DNA of 64,000 nucleotides from Betaproteobacteria bacterium Ga0077527 (GCA_001464815.1 LNDW01000005.1:62001-126000); one strand, 5' to 3'; positions 48,305-62,752 are shown, counted from the stretch's first letter. Translations and numbers: made by a program. Notes: a model not told the origin generated them from the letters alone.

Positions 48305-49465
48305 TCAGTCGAGGTCGAGTTTGATACTTGACAGGTCGCTGGTGCTGATGCCGGCAGTCTTGGGTGCCTCGCCTGCTGCCGATGTGGCAACCGGCGCACC
48401 GCCGGTTTTCGAGGCATTGCTGATCAGCCAGTGCAGGTTGGTCGGTGAATCGGCGTTGGCGAGCGCCTCTTCCATGGTGATGCGGCCCGAGGAATAGAGC
48501 TGGAACAGCGCCTGCTCGAAGGTCTGCGAGCCCGGCGACAGGCTTTGTTCCATCGCGTCCTTGATCTGGTTGATCTCGCCGGTCTTGATCAGTTCCTGGA
48601 TGTGTTTGGTGTTGAGCAGCACCTCGACCGCGGCGGCGCGTTTGCCATCCACAGTTTTCACCAGACGCTGCGAAACCACGCAGCGCAGCGCGATCGACAG
48701 GTCCGCCTGCAGGCTCTCGCGCGCTTCGCGCGGGAAAAAGCTGATGATGCGGTTCAGTGCGTTGTAGCTGTTGTTGGCGTGCAGCGTGGACATGCAGAGA
48801 TGGCCGGTCTGCGCGAACAGCAGCGCGCTCTGCAGGGTGTCCTTGTCGCGGATCTCGCCGACCATCAGCAGGTCCGGCGCCTCGCGCATCGCACTGATCA
48901 GCGCCGCCTGGTAGGTGAGTGTGTCGACGCGCACTTCACGCTGGTTGACGATGGATTTCTTGTGTTTGAAGATGAATTCGATCGGGTCTTCGATGGTCAG
49001 GATGTGGCCGGTGCGCACGGTGTTGCGGTAATCGATCATCGAGGCCATCGAGGTCGACTTGCCGGAGCCGGTGGAGCCGACGATCAGGATCAGCCCGAGC
49101 TTTTCCATGATCACCTCCTTCAGGATCGCCGGCAGGCCCAGCGATTCGAAGGCCGGCACGTCCGGCTTGACGAAGCGGATCACCATCGCCACGGTGTTCT
49201 TCTGGCGCAGGATGTTGATGCGGAAGTTGCCGAGATCACCGCCGCTTTGCGCGAAATTCATTTCGTGCAGGGTTTCGAATTCCTGGATCTGCGACGGCGT
49301 CATCAGCTCGTAGCAGATTTTCTTGACCTGTTCGGGGTCGAGCAGCTGGTTGTTGATCGGCATCACCGTGCCGTTGATCTTGATCTGGATCGGCGCGCCG
49401 GCGGTGAAGAACATGTCCGAGGCCTGCTTGTCGGACATCAGCTTGAACAGCGGTGTGACGAACAT
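48305..49465 (-). CDS. pilU: Type IV pilus retraction ATPase, PilU type
   Basis: 386 residues of the PilT/PilU family. Walker A is VGSTGSGKSTSMASM; ILTIEDPIEF is the Asp box; VGEIRD is Walker B; STLHANN is the His box. The extended C-terminal tail after NLHWLISNASKTG and the N-terminal FKLMSDKQASDMFFTAGAP point to PilU rather than PilT. PilU usually acts with PilT; no pilT is visible here. ATG 49465 has AGGGGAAG 6 nt upstream. Confidence 0.92.
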   Translation of the reverse strand: MFVTPLFKLMSDKQASDMFFTAGAPIQIKINGTVMPINNQLLDPEQVKKICYELMTPSQIQEFETLHEMNFAQSGGDLGNFRINILRQKNTVAMVIRFVKPDVPAFESLGLPAILKEVIMEKLGLILIVGSTGSGKSTSMASMIDYRNTVRTGHILTIEDPIEFIFKHKKSIVNQREVRVDTLTYQAALISAMREAPDLLMVGEIRDKDTLQSALLFAQTGHLCMSTLHANNSYNALNRIISFFPREARESLQADLSIALRCVVSQRLVKTVDGKRAAAVEVLLNTKHIQELIKTGEINQIKDAMEQSLSPGSQTFEQALFQLYSSGRITMEEALANADSPTNLHWLISNASKTGGAPVATSAAGEAPKTAGISTSDLSSIKLDLD

Positions 49466-49593
49466 GTGTGCTTCCCCTGTATTTGTCACCGGCGTTGGCC
49501 ACCAGCTATTGCGGCCAGCTACACTTTATTATCCGTGGTGCTGCCATTGCGGCGTGGTGCAATTCAACGGCATCACCATAGCACAGCGCAGCT

Positions 49594-50418
<825 letters not shown>

Positions 50419-50436
50419 GTCTGAGTCCTCAGGTGG

Positions 50437-51636
50437 TTACAGTGATGCCGCAAAGCGTTTGATACGTTGCGCTGCTTCAACGCATTCTTCGAAGCCGGCC
50501 ACCAGCGCAATTCGCACGCGTTGGCTGCCCGGATTAACGCCACGGGCTTCGCGCGCAAGGTAGCTGCCGGGCAACACGCTGACGGCTTCGGTCAGGTGCA
50601 GGCGGCGGGTGAATTCGCAATCGTCAATCGGTGTCTGCAGCCAAAGGTAGAAGGCGGCATCCGGCCATTGCACCGGCAGCACCGGTTTCAGGATGTCGAT
50701 CACCGCCTCGAATTTTTTGCGGTACAGCGTGCGGTTTTCGCGGACATGGGTCTCGTCGTTCCAGGCGGCGATGCTGGCGGCCTGTACCGGCGGGCTCATC
50801 GCGCCGCCGTGGTAGGTGCGGTACAGATAATATTTTTTGAGGATTGCCGCGTCACCTGCGACAAAGCCCGACCGCATGCCCGGCACATTGGAGCGTTTGG
50901 ACAGGCTGGAGAACACCACCAGGTTGCGGAAATCATTGCGGCCGAGTTTCACCGCGGCTTCGAGCGCACCCATCGGCGGCTGCGCCTCGTCGAAATAGAT
51001 TTCGGAATAACACTCGTCCGAGGCGATGACATAGCCGTGGCGGTCGGCATGGGCGAACAGCCGCTGCCAGTCTTCGAGTCCGAGCACCTTGCCGGTCGGG
51101 TTGCCCGGCGAGCAGACGATCAGCAACTGGGTGCGGCGCCAGGTTTCTTCAGGCAACTGTCCGAGATCAAAGGCGTAATTGCTGTCGGCGAGGTTGTTGA
51201 TGAAGCGGGCTTCGGCGCCGGCGAGCAGCGCCGCGCCTTCGTAAATTTGATAGAAGGGATTGGGGCAGACCACCACCGGCTGTCCGCTGTTGCTGCCGGT
51301 GTCGATGATCGCCTGGACAAAGGAAAACAGCGCCTCGCGGCTGCCATTGACCGGCAGCACCCCGGTCGCCGCATCCGGCGCGGCGATGCCATAACGGCGG
51401 GCAATCCACTGTGCGATGGCCTGGCGCAGTGCGTCGGTGCCCAGTGTCGCCGGATAGACCGACAGGCCGTCCAGACTGGAAATCAGCGCTTCGCGGATGA
51501 AGGCCGGGGTCGGGTGTTTGGGTTCACCGATGTGCAGGCTTACCGGCTTCAGCCCGGCCGGCTGCTGATGGCCACCGAGCAGGGTGCTGAGGCGCTGGAA
51601 GGGGTAGCTCTGCAGCAGTTCTAGTCGTGAATTCAA
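50437..51636 (-). CDS. dapC: Succinyldiaminopimelate transaminase
   Basis: 399 residues, fold type I PLP aminotransferase. HIGEPKHPTPAFIREAL and VVCPNPFYQIYEGAALLAGA are conserved; SSLSKRSNVPGMRSGFVAGD includes the PLP lysine. The frame extends to 51705, but relatives begin like LNSRLELLQSYPFQRL, so a TTG at 51636 is preferred; the Shine-Dalgarno is weak. It precedes dapD, so the two consecutive diaminopimelate steps are co-encoded. Confidence 0.93.
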   Translation of the reverse strand: MNSRLELLQSYPFQRLSTLLGGHQQPAGLKPVSLHIGEPKHPTPAFIREALISSLDGLSVYPATLGTDALRQAIAQWIARRYGIAAPDAATGVLPVNGSREALFSFVQAIIDTGSNSGQPVVVCPNPFYQIYEGAALLAGAEARFINNLADSNYAFDLGQLPEETWRRTQLLIVCSPGNPTGKVLGLEDWQRLFAHADRHGYVIASDECYSEIYFDEAQPPMGALEAAVKLGRNDFRNLVVFSSLSKRSNVPGMRSGFVAGDAAILKKYYLYRTYHGGAMSPPVQAASIAAWNDETHVRENRTLYRKKFEAVIDILKPVLPVQWPDAAFYLWLQTPIDDCEFTRRLHLTEAVSVLPGSYLAREARGVNPGSQRVRIALVAGFEECVEAAQRIKRFAASL

Positions 51637-51732
51637 GGGCTTGCCTGAGGTGGAGCGGCGGGACGCGGGTGCGGTAATGGCGCAGCGCGCGATTATAAGG
51701 CGCAAGAAGCGCGGCGCAGGGGGAGGCGGCGC

Positions 51733-52149
51733 CTAACGCACCGGCGAGGGTGGGTCGGACAGCGGCATTTCCGGCAACGCAGCCAGCTTGAAGCCGCGCT
51801 TCAGGTGCTGGGCGGTGACTGTGGTGTAGATGCCGCCGCGCACGTAAAAACGTGCGGTGAGCCGCATCCAGCGCGGCCTGGTGGCACGCACCAGGTCGTC
51901 GAGGATACGGTTGGTCACCGCCTCATGGAACGCGCCTTCGTTGCGGAAGGACCAGACATAGAGCTTCAGGCTTTTGAGTTCTACGCACAGCCGGTCGGGC
52001 ACGTAATCAAGCACCAGAGTCGCGAAATCAGGCTGGCCGGTTTTCGGGCACAGGCAGGTAAACTCCGGAATTTCCATGTGAATCCGGAAGTCACGGGCGG
52101 GCGCCGGGTTGGCGAAGGTTTCTAGCTCACGGGAAGGTCGGCTGGGCAT
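51733..52149 (-). CDS. queF: 7-cyano-7-deazaguanine (preQ0) reductase, type I
   Basis: 138 residues. It reduces preQ0 to preQ1 with NADPH for queuosine tRNA modification. The nucleophile is Cys34 in [16 protein letters not shown]. The QueF signature [20 protein letters not shown] is intact. Single-domain length fits the type I family. It is divergent from smc, 110 bp apart, and no other queuosine gene is adjacent. Confidence 0.96.
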   Translation of the reverse strand: MPSRPSRELETFANPAPARDFRIHMEIPEFTCLCPKTGQPDFATLVLDYVPDRLCVELKSLKLYVWSFRNEGAFHEAVTNRILDDLVRATRPRWMRLTARFYVRGGIYTTVTAQHLKRGFKLAALPEMPLSDPPSPVR

Positions 52150-52259
52150 CGGCGGAAGGTCAATTCAGTTTAAAATGCGCGCTGAATTTTACCGCTGAAG
52201 TCGCTGCCGGAATCGTTTCAGCACAGCCGTCCCCCTTTTTTTATTGGCAGAACAGCACC

Positions 52260-55200
52260 TTGCGTCTCAAGCAGATCAATCTCGCCGGTTTCAAGTCCTT
52301 CGTCGATCCCACGCATATCCCGGTTCCCGGCCAACTGGTCGGTGTCGTCGGCCCCAATGGCTGCGGCAAATCCAACATCATCGATGCCGTGCGCTGGGTG
52401 CTCGGCGAAACCTCGGCGAAGCACCTGCGCGGCGCGACCATGCAGGACGTGCTGTTCAACGGCTCGGGTGACCGCAAGCCGGTCAACCGCGCCAGTGTCG
52501 AGCTGGTGTTCGACAACAGCCTGGGCAAGGCCGCCGGCCAGTGGTCGACCTATGCCGAGATATCGGTCAAGCGCGTGCTCGAGCGCGATGGCGATTCCTC
52601 CTATTACATCAACAACATCCATGTTCGCCGCCGTGACATTGCCGACATTTTCCTCGGCACCGGTCTGGGCGCACGGGCCTACGCGATCATTGAGCAGGGC
52701 ATGATCTCGAGGGTCATCGAGGCCAAGCCCGAAGAACTGCGGGTGTTCCTCGAAGAAGCCGCGGGTGTATCCAAATACCGCGAGCGCCGCCGCGAAACCG
52801 AACTGCGGTTGCGTGACACCCGGGAAAACCTCGCGCGCGTCGATGACATCCGCCAGGAACTCGACAAGCAACTGGCCCATCTGCAAAGCCAGGCCGAGGT
52901 TGCCACCCGTTACCACGAGCTGCAGACCCAGGTCACCAGCACCCAGCAGTTGCTGTGGTTCGTGCGCCGCAACGAGGCGGCCGCGACCCGTGCCCGCCAC
53001 AACAAGGAAATCGAGCGCCTCGGCACCGAACTCGAAGCCGAGACCGCACGCCTTCGCGACGCCGAGAAGCGGCTCGAGGAATTGCGCAACCAGCACTACC
53101 GCAGCGGCGACGAGGTGCATGCCGCGCAGGGTGCCTTGTATGAAACCAATGCTGAAATCGCGCGCCATGAGCAGCAGATCGCTCATATCCGCGAGAATCG
53201 CAGCCGTGTCGAACAACAGATCGGCAGCCTGAACGCGCAGAACGAAGCCGCCCGCAACCAGCTCGAGCAGTCGCAGAACGCGCTGGCCGGTTGGCGCGAG
53301 GAGCACAGCCGTGCCGAAGCCCAGGTTGCGGCCTGTGAAGAACGTGCACGTGAAGAACGCGAAAAACTGCCGCTTGCTGAAGATGCCTGGCGCAGTGCCA
53401 GCAACCGCCGCGATACCCTGCAGCAGTCGGTGGGTCGTGCCGAGCAGTCGCGCCAGGTCGAGCAGACCAAGCGTATCCATGCCGAAAAAGTCCTGGAGCA
53501 GCTGTCCCAGCGCAACGCGCGCCTGTATGAAGAACAGAATGCCCTTGAAAAACCGGATACTGCAGCCTTGCAGGCGCTGGAAAGCCGCATTGCCGGCGCC
53601 GCATCGCAGCTTGAGGCCGAGCGTGAACGGCTTGCCGCGCGTGAATCGGCGCTGCCGCAGCTTGAGCATGAGCTGGAGCGCGGTGCGGCCGGGGTGGACA
53701 GCCAGGTTCAGGCGCTGACCGCGCTGGAGTCGCGGCTGGCGACGCTGCGCCAACTGCAGGAAAAGCTGGTTCAGGGCGACCTCGACGGCTGGCTCGCGGG
53801 CCATGGCCTTGGCGGTGCGCCGCGCCTGTGGCAGGGCATTACCATCGACAGCGGATATGAAGACGCGCTGGAGGCGGTGCTGCGCGAACGCCTGAATGCG
53901 GTCGCGGTGTCCGGGCTTGATGCCTGCGCCGATTGGAAGAACGGCGCGCCGCCGGGGCGCCTTGCGGTGGCCGACATCGCGGCGGTGGATGACCAGGTGC
54001 TGCCGGCACCGATGCCGGCGCGGTCGCGGCCGCTGGCGCAGTTCGTGACCTGTCGCGACAGCCGGCTTGCCGGTGTGCTGGCCGACTGGTTGCACAATGC
54101 CTTCGTCGTTGATGATCTTGCCGCCGGTCTGGCGATCCGCGCCCAACTGGCGCCGGGGGCGCTGCTGGTGTCGCGCGACAGCTATGTCTTCACCCGCAGC
54201 AGCGTGACCTTTCATGCGCCGGATTCGGAGCTGCATGGCGTGTTGTCCCGGCAGCGCGAGGTCGAATCGCTGGACGGCGAGATCGCCGGCCACCGCCGGG
54301 CGGTTGCCGCGGCGCGCGAGCAGGTCGAGGCGCAGACCGCAAAAATCGCCGGCGAACGCAATACGATCCGCGGACTGCGCGAATCGGTGTCGCAACTGCA
54401 GCAGCAGCATCACGGCCTGCAGGTCGAAAACGTGCGTCTGACCGAGCAGACCCAGCGCCTGACCCAGCGTGGCGAGCAGATTGCCACCGAGCTGGCGGAA
54501 ATCGCGGCGCAGGTGATCAATGAAACCCGGCAGCAGGAGGCGGCCGGAACGGCGCTGACCCAACTGCAGTCCGAGGCTGACGGTTATGCCCGCGAACTGG
54601 AAGGCGCGCTGGAGCAGTTCCGTGCCGCGCAACATGCACTGGACGCGCAGCGCGAGGCGGCGCAGCAGGCCGATCGCGCGTTGCAGGAGGCCGTGTTTCA
54701 GGGCAAGAGTTCGGCGGCAAAGATCGACGAGGTGCAGCGGACCATCAGCACCGCTACCGAACTTGCGGAGCGCCTGGTGCAGTCGCTGGCCGCCGAGCAG
54801 GAGGCGCTGGCGCGGCTTGATGATTCGCCGTGGCAGAGCCAGTTGCAGATCGCGCTGTCGCTGCGTGGCACCAAGGAACAGACCCTGGCCGAAGCGCGGG
54901 ATGTACTCGAAGCCACGGAAGCACAGTTGAAGGCGGTTGAGCAGGAGCGCCTTGCCGCGGAGGAGAAGCTGGATCCGCTGCGAGAGCGCATCAACGAGGT
55001 CAAGTTGAAGGAGCAGGAAGGGCGCATCAATGAAGAGCAGTATGCGCAGCAACTGGCCGAAGCCAATGCCGATGAAGCGGCACTCGCCGCGCAGCTTGAA
55101 AAAGGCCAGCGCTCCGGCTCATTGCAGTCCGAAATCAACAGATTAAACAGTGAAATCAAAGGCTTGGGTGCGGTCAACCTGGCTGCACTGGAAGAGTTGG

Positions 55201-55784
55201 AGCAGGCCCGCGAGCGCAAGACTTACCTCGATGCCCAGTTCGCTGACCTGACTTCGGCAATGAACACTCTGGAAGACGCGATCCGCCGCATCGACCGCGA
55301 GACCCGCGAACGCCTGCAGTCGACCTTCGACCAGGTCAATGCGCATTTTTCCCGGATGTTCCCGGCGCTGTTCGGCGGCGGCAATGCCAGGCTGGTGCTG
55401 ACCGGTGAGGAAATCCTCGACGCCGGCATCCAGGTCATCGCTCAGCCGCCGGGCAAGAAGAACAGCTCGATCCACCTGTTGTCGGGTGGCGAGAAGGCGC
55501 TGACCGCGATGTCGCTGGTGTTCTCGATTTTCCAGCTCAATCCGGCGCCGTTCTGCATGCTGGATGAGGTGGACGCGCCGCTCGACGATTCGAACACCGG
55601 CCGCTTCTGCGAGCTGGTCAAAAAAATGTCGGAACAATCGCAGTTCGTGTTCATCAGCCACAACAAGATCACCATGGAAATCGCCAACCAGTTGCTGGGC
55701 GTGACCATGCAGGAGCCGGGCGTGTCGCGGATTGTTGCCGTCGACATCGACGCGGCGATGAAGCTCACCGAGGAAGCGGCGTAG
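52260..55784 (+). CDS. smc: Chromosome segregation protein SMC
   Basis: 1174 residues. Walker A is GPNGCGKS (31-38). Two long coiled-coil arms (about 170-500 and 665-1000, with Glu/Arg/Gln heptads) flank a hinge around 510-660. The signature motif LLSGGEKALTAMSLV and Walker B FCMLDEVDAPLDDSN close the ATPase head. The start is TTG at 52260 with a weak Shine-Dalgarno. It starts an operon with zipA and ligA. No scpAB in the window. Confidence 0.96.
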   Translation: MRLKQINLAGFKSFVDPTHIPVPGQLVGVVGPNGCGKSNIIDAVRWVLGETSAKHLRGATMQDVLFNGSGDRKPVNRASVELVFDNSLGKAAGQWSTYAEISVKRVLERDGDSSYYINNIHVRRRDIADIFLGTGLGARAYAIIEQGMISRVIEAKPEELRVFLEEAAGVSKYRERRRETELRLRDTRENLARVDDIRQELDKQLAHLQSQAEVATRYHELQTQVTSTQQLLWFVRRNEAAATRARHNKEIERLGTELEAETARLRDAEKRLEELRNQHYRSGDEVHAAQGALYETNAEIARHEQQIAHIRENRSRVEQQIGSLNAQNEAARNQLEQSQNALAGWREEHSRAEAQVAACEERAREEREKLPLAEDAWRSASNRRDTLQQSVGRAEQSRQVEQTKRIHAEKVLEQLSQRNARLYEEQNALEKPDTAALQALESRIAGAASQLEAERERLAARESALPQLEHELERGAAGVDSQVQALTALESRLATLRQLQEKLVQGDLDGWLAGHGLGGAPRLWQGITIDSGYEDALEAVLRERLNAVAVSGLDACADWKNGAPPGRLAVADIAAVDDQVLPAPMPARSRPLAQFVTCRDSRLAGVLADWLHNAFVVDDLAAGLAIRAQLAPGALLVSRDSYVFTRSSVTFHAPDSELHGVLSRQREVESLDGEIAGHRRAVAAAREQVEAQTAKIAGERNTIRGLRESVSQLQQQHHGLQVENVRLTEQTQRLTQRGEQIATELAEIAAQVINETRQQEAAGTALTQLQSEADGYARELEGALEQFRAAQHALDAQREAAQQADRALQEAVFQGKSSAAKIDEVQRTISTATELAERLVQSLAAEQEALARLDDSPWQSQLQIALSLRGTKEQTLAEARDVLEATEAQLKAVEQERLAAEEKLDPLRERINEVKLKEQEGRINEEQYAQQLAEANADEAALAAQLEKGQRSGSLQSEINRLNSEIKGLGAVNLAALEELEQARERKTYLDAQFADLTSAMNTLEDAIRRIDRETRERLQSTFDQVNAHFSRMFPALFGGGNARLVLTGEEILDAGIQVIAQPPGKKNSSIHLLSGGEKALTAMSLVFSIFQLNPAPFCMLDEVDAPLDDSNTGRFCELVKKMSEQSQFVFISHNKITMEIANQLLGVTMQEPGVSRIVAVDIDAAMKLTEEAA

Positions 55785-55795
55785 GCGGAGGCGCG

Positions 55796-58986
<3,191 letters not shown>

Positions 58987-58998
58987 CAGGGGACGCAA

Positions 58999-59892
58999 GT
59001 GGCGCTGAGAAAAACGATCAGGGATTCCTCGATACGCAAGGCGGTGTTTCCGGTGGCCGGACTGGGAACTCGCTTTCTGCCGGCGACCAAGGCGAGTCCC
59101 AAGGAAATGCTGCCGGTTGTCGACAAGCCGCTGATCCAGTATGCGGTTGAGGAGGCGGTGGCGGCCGGTGTGAAAGAGCTGATTTTTGTGACGGGCCGCG
59201 GCAAACGCGCGATCGAAGATCATTTCGACCAGGCCTTTGAACTGGAGCATGCGCTGGAGCGTGGCGGCAGGACGGTGCTGCTGGCTGAGCTGCGTGGCAT
59301 CCTGCCACGCGGCGTGAACTGCATTTTTGTGCGCCAGGCCGAGCCTCTGGGCCTGGGCCATGCCGTGCTCTGCGCGCAACCGGTGGTCGGCCACGAGCCG
59401 TTCGCGGTGCTGTTGGCCGACGACCTGATCAGCGCGAAGGTGCCGGCGCTGGTGCAGATGGAGCATCTGCATCGCAGCGAGCGTTGTTCGGTGGTGGCGG
59501 TGACGCGGGTCCCGCGTTCCGAGATTTCCCGCTATGGCGTGGTTGCGCTGGAACGTAATTCGCGCTCGCCGCATGCCATCACCGGTATTGTTGAAAAGCC
59601 GCCGGCGGCGGAGGCGCCATCGACTCTGGGTGTGGTCGGCCGCTACATCCTGACCCCGGAGATTTTTGAGGAGCTGTCGACATCAACCGCGGGCCGCGGC
59701 GGCGAAATCCAGCTGACCGATGCGATTGCCCGACTACAGCGGCGGCAGATGGTGCTGGCGCATGAATTCGTAGGCCGCCGTTATGACTGCGGCAGCAAGC
59801 TGGGTTATCTCGAGGCCAATGTCGAATTCGGCCTTCGCCACGCAGAAACCGGCCGTGATTTCCGCCGTTATCTGCGCAAGCTGGGCACCTGA
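58999..59892 (+). CDS. galU: UTP--glucose-1-phosphate uridylyltransferase
   Basis: 297 residues. It makes UDP-glucose for envelope polysaccharides. The nucleotidyltransferase motif [20 protein letters not shown], the metal/base segment LADDLISAK and [20 protein letters not shown] are typical of GalU. The start is GTG 58999 with AGGGGA upstream, 12 nt after ligA, so probably part of the same transcript. Confidence 0.95.
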   Translation: MALRKTIRDSSIRKAVFPVAGLGTRFLPATKASPKEMLPVVDKPLIQYAVEEAVAAGVKELIFVTGRGKRAIEDHFDQAFELEHALERGGRTVLLAELRGILPRGVNCIFVRQAEPLGLGHAVLCAQPVVGHEPFAVLLADDLISAKVPALVQMEHLHRSERCSVVAVTRVPRSEISRYGVVALERNSRSPHAITGIVEKPPAAEAPSTLGVVGRYILTPEIFEELSTSTAGRGGEIQLTDAIARLQRRQMVLAHEFVGRRYDCGSKLGYLEANVEFGLRHAETGRDFRRYLRKLGT

Positions 59893-59955
59893 GGGTGGCG
59901 GTACGCGTGCTAACATCGATCGATAATTCCGTACTTCCGGACGATTAAAAACGCA

Positions 59956-60324
59956 ATGGCCAGCAAGCTGATGATCGTGATGGCAAATACCGACCCGGCA
60001 CGGGCCGCCGAGCTCGGCGCGCCGTTTTTCCAGGCCACGGTGGCGGCGGCGATGGATTACCACGTCGAGCTGGTGTTTACCGGAAGTGCCGGCCAGCTCG
60101 CGAAAAAAGGCGTCGCCGAAAACCTGTTCGTCAAGGAAGGTGCGCAGAAGAGTGTCTATGACTTCATCCGCGATGCGCATGAAGCGGGGGTGCATTTCAA
60201 GGTGTGTACTCCGACGCTCGAACTGTGGGGGGATGACCTGATCCCCGAAGTCACGGAAATCGTCGGCGGCGCCTACATCGTCGAGCAGGCGATGGATGAC
60301 GACGTGGTCACTTTTACTTACTGA
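59956..60324 (+). CDS. DsrE-family protein
   Basis: 122 residues of the DsrE/DsrF/TusD fold: KLMIVMANTDPARA at the N-terminus, then AAMDYHVELVFTGSAG and EAGVHFKVCTPTLEL. Cys84 lies where sulfur-relay members have an active cysteine. It could handle persulfide sulfur, which is notable with soxC 2.4 kb downstream, but no dsr or tus partner is adjacent. Function is unassigned. Confidence 0.82.
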   Translation: MASKLMIVMANTDPARAAELGAPFFQATVAAAMDYHVELVFTGSAGQLAKKGVAENLFVKEGAQKSVYDFIRDAHEAGVHFKVCTPTLELWGDDLIPEVTEIVGGAYIVEQAMDDDVVTFTY

Positions 60325-60341
60325 AACCGCCGGGCCCGCCT

Positions 60342-60899
60342 TTGGACGATCACAGGATTGCTGCGGCGAAAGCCGTCCTGGCGCAGGCTGATTGCCTGAT
60401 GACCGCTGCCGAGGTTGCGGCGGCAGTCAATCGTGTTGCTGCAGCGGTCAATGCCGCGTTGGGCGGGCAGGACGAACGGCCACTGGCGCTGGTGCTGATG
60501 CGCGGCGGGTTGATTTTTGCCGGCCAGCTGCTGCCCTTGCTCGAACTGCCGGTGGACCTCGATTATGTCGATGCCACCCGTTACGGTGATGCCATCAGCG
60601 GCGGCGAGCTGCAGTGGCGGACACCGGTGCCTGATGCGGTGGCCGGGCGCACTGTGCTGATCATCGACGACGTGCTCGACGAGGGCAGGACACTGGCAGC
60701 GGTGCGTGCCGAAGTCCTGGCAAAAGGCGCGCAGCGGGTGTTGATTGTGGTGTTTGCCGAAAAGCAGCTTGGACGGGACAAACCGGTCTCTGCCGACTTT
60801 ACCGGTGTCACGCTGCCTGATCGCTACCTGTTCGGTTACGGCATGGACGTTAGGGGGTTGTGGCGCAACCTGCCGGCGATTTATGCCTTGCGCGGCTGA
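60342..60899 (+). CDS. hpt: Hypoxanthine-guanine phosphoribosyltransferase
   Basis: 185 residues, type I phosphoribosyltransferase. The PRPP motif is VLIIDDVLDEGRTLAAV, and LALVLMRGGLIFAGQLLPLL and LDYVDATRYGD are conserved. The start is TTG 60342, with no clear Shine-Dalgarno; ATG 60399 would remove conserved N-terminal helix, so TTG is preferred. It salvages hypoxanthine or guanine and is followed by a nucleoside phosphorylase 8 nt on. Confidence 0.9.
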   Translation: MDDHRIAAAKAVLAQADCLMTAAEVAAAVNRVAAAVNAALGGQDERPLALVLMRGGLIFAGQLLPLLELPVDLDYVDATRYGDAISGGELQWRTPVPDAVAGRTVLIIDDVLDEGRTLAAVRAEVLAKGAQRVLIVVFAEKQLGRDKPVSADFTGVTLPDRYLFGYGMDVRGLWRNLPAIYALRG

Positions 60900-60906
60900 T
60901 GATGTG

Positions 60907-61662
60907 ATGAAAGATCAAAACGCAATCGGCATCATTGGCGGCAGCGGGCTGGACCGCGTAGAGGCCCTGACCATCGAGGGCAGCAAAACGCTGGATACAC
61001 CCTATGGCGCACCTTCCGCGCCGCTGATCCGCGGTCGCCTCGGCAACTCTTCGGTCCTGTTCCTGCCGCGGCACGGCAGCGATCATTCGATCGCGCCCCA
61101 TCGCATCAATTACCGCGCCAATCTGTGGGCCTTGCAGGCCGCCGGTGTGCGTGAGGTGGTTGCCGTGGCCACGGTCGGCGGCATCCATCCACGGATGGCT
61201 GCGGGCAGTCTGGTGCTGCCCGACCAGATCATTGATTACACCTGGGGCCGGGAATCGACTTATTTTGACGGACTTGCACAGCCGCTGCAGCATATCGACT
61301 TCACCCGGCCCTTCAGTGCGGTCTTGCGTGAGCGCCTGCGCCGAGCGGCGGAGCTGGCTGGTGTCCTACTCGTTGAGGGCGGGGTTTACGGCGCGACCCA
61401 GGGACCGCGGCTCGAAACTGCCGCCGAAATCGGACGCATGGCGCGTGACGGCGCCGACCTGGTCGGCATGACCGGCATGCCGGAAGCTGCGCTGGCACGT
61501 GAACTCGGGCTCGAATACGCGATGCTGGCGGTGGTGGTCAATGCCGCGGCCGGTTGTGGCGATAACCTTGAAGCCATTTCACTGCAGCAGATACACGAAA
61601 CCTCTGCGCGGGTGATGAAGGATGTGCTGCGGGTGCTGATGGCGCTGGGCGAGGGCGGCTGA
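60907..61662 (+). CDS. mtnP: S-methyl-5'-thioinosine/thioadenosine phosphorylase family protein
   Basis: 251 residues of the PNP/MTAP family. [11 protein letters not shown] binds phosphate, [19 protein letters not shown] is a core block, and [20 protein letters not shown] and [17 protein letters not shown] form the base/sugar site. The VVVNAAAG ending fits the thioinosine-type proteins. With Hpt beside it, cleavage to hypoxanthine and salvage would be a coherent route. The frame is open upstream inside hpt; ATG 60907 gives the family length. Confidence 0.87.
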   Translation: MKDQNAIGIIGGSGLDRVEALTIEGSKTLDTPYGAPSAPLIRGRLGNSSVLFLPRHGSDHSIAPHRINYRANLWALQAAGVREVVAVATVGGIHPRMAAGSLVLPDQIIDYTWGRESTYFDGLAQPLQHIDFTRPFSAVLRERLRRAAELAGVLLVEGGVYGATQGPRLETAAEIGRMARDGADLVGMTGMPEAALARELGLEYAMLAVVVNAAAGCGDNLEAISLQQIHETSARVMKDVLRVLMALGEGG

Positions 61663-61663
61663 A

Positions 61664-62197
61664 GTGGCGCTCAGGCCGGTGTTGCGCATGGGTGATCCGC
61701 GGCTGCTGCAACGCTCACAGCCGGTGGCACGTTTTGACACCCCGGAACTGCATGGACTGGTGCGCGACATGGAGGACACCATGCACGTGCTGAACGGTGC
61801 CGGGCTCGCCGCGCCGCAGATCGGTGTGCCGCTGCGCGTGGTGATTTTCGGTTTTACGGCAAGCCCGCGTTACCCCGATGCCCTGCCGGTGCCGTATACG
61901 GTGCTGATCAATCCGCTGCTGGAGCCGCTGTCAGACGAGATGGAAGAGGGCTGGGAGGGCTGTCTGTCGGTGCCCGGCATGCGTGGCGAAGTGCCGCGTT
62001 ACCGCCATCTGCGTTATCGCGGTTTTGATGCTTGCGGTCAGCCCATCGACCGCAGTGTCGAAGGTTTCCATGCCCGGGTAGTGCAGCATGAGTGCGACCA
62101 CCTCGACGGCATTCTGTACCCGATGCGTATCCGCGACCTGAGCCGCTTCGGATTCACCGAAGAGCTGTTTCCGGGACAGATCGTCGCCGACGACTGA
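61664..62197 (+). CDS. def: Peptide deformylase
   Basis: 177 residues. Removes the N-formyl group from new proteins. The three metal motifs are present: [18 protein letters not shown] with the ligand cysteine, and QHECDHLDG with two histidines and the catalytic glutamate. It starts with GTG one base after the phosphorylase stop, so translation is likely coupled. It is not beside fmt, the usual partner, so this may be a second copy. Confidence 0.94.
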   Translation: MALRPVLRMGDPRLLQRSQPVARFDTPELHGLVRDMEDTMHVLNGAGLAAPQIGVPLRVVIFGFTASPRYPDALPVPYTVLINPLLEPLSDEMEEGWEGCLSVPGMRGEVPRYRHLRYRGFDACGQPIDRSVEGFHARVVQHECDHLDGILYPMRIRDLSRFGFTEELFPGQIVADD

Positions 62198-62330
62198 GCC
62201 GGTGTTGCGGAAGTTTGCGGCGCCTGCAACACAAGCCCGCACCTTGTTTTTCCTCGTTATTGCTTCTGCCGTTTTCCCGGATAACCCGGTTTATGTTGCG
62301 CCGCGATAGCGACAGCCCTTTTTAATTTTT

Positions 62331-62358
62331 GACTATATGAGTTTATGCGCATATAGTC
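62331..62358. promoter_or_regulatory. Palindromic operator upstream of arsR-soxC
   Basis: GACTATATG (62331-62339) and CATATAGTC (62350-62358) are perfect inverse copies with a 10-bp spacer, about 28 bp before the ArsR start. This suits autoregulation by the ArsR-family protein. No clear -35/-10 pair was assigned, but the A/T-rich site itself may overlap the promoter. Confidence 0.6.
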
Positions 62359-62386
62359 AGAATTATCAAATTTCCAGCCGCGAACC

Positions 62387-62752
62387 ATGAACGAAATTGA
62401 CGAAATATTCGGCGAGGTGGCGCAGTATTTTTCGGTGATGTCGGAGCCGACGCGGCTGAAGATCATCCACGCCATCTGCCAGGCGGAGCGCACGGTCACG
62501 GAAATCGTGGAGGCCACTGGTTCGACCCAGTCCAATATTTCCCGCCACCTCAACCTGATGCACCGGCATGGCTTGCTGTCGCGCCGCCGCGAGGGCAACC
62601 AGATCTATTACCAGATGGCCGATGACACGATGACGGAGCTGTGCCGCACCGCCTGCAACCGCATTGCCTCGCGCATCGATGACCGCCGTCCGATGAAACG
62701 CCAGCTGGCGAGGTTGATGCCGCCTCCGGGCAAGCGGACGGTGCGGGCATGA
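62387..62752 (+). CDS. ArsR-family transcriptional regulator
   Basis: 121 residues. A winged helix with SEPTRLKIIHAICQAERTV, recognition helix TGSTQSNISRHLNLMH and wing RREGNQIYYQMAD. It lacks the CVC metal site of ArsR/SmtB. Cys31 aligns with the first redox cysteine of BigR/SqrR-type persulfide sensors and Cys86 or Cys90 could be the second. The stop overlaps the soxC start by 4 nt, and a palindrome lies upstream. A sulfur-responsive repressor is inferred. Confidence 0.85.
   Translation: MNEIDEIFGEVAQYFSVMSEPTRLKIIHAICQAERTVTEIVEATGSTQSNISRHLNLMHRHGLLSRRREGNQIYYQMADDTMTELCRTACNRIASRIDDRRPMKRQLARLMPPPGKRTVRA

Noticed and set aside
52218..55052. 944-codon open frame on the minus strand opposite smc
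   Set aside because: The smc frame has all motifs in order and full length. The antisense frame shows no recognisable domain and is a codon-bias shadow in GC-rich DNA.
59920..59935. ATCGATCGAT palindrome before the DsrE gene
   Set aside because: Only 10 bp and low complexity; likely to occur by chance.
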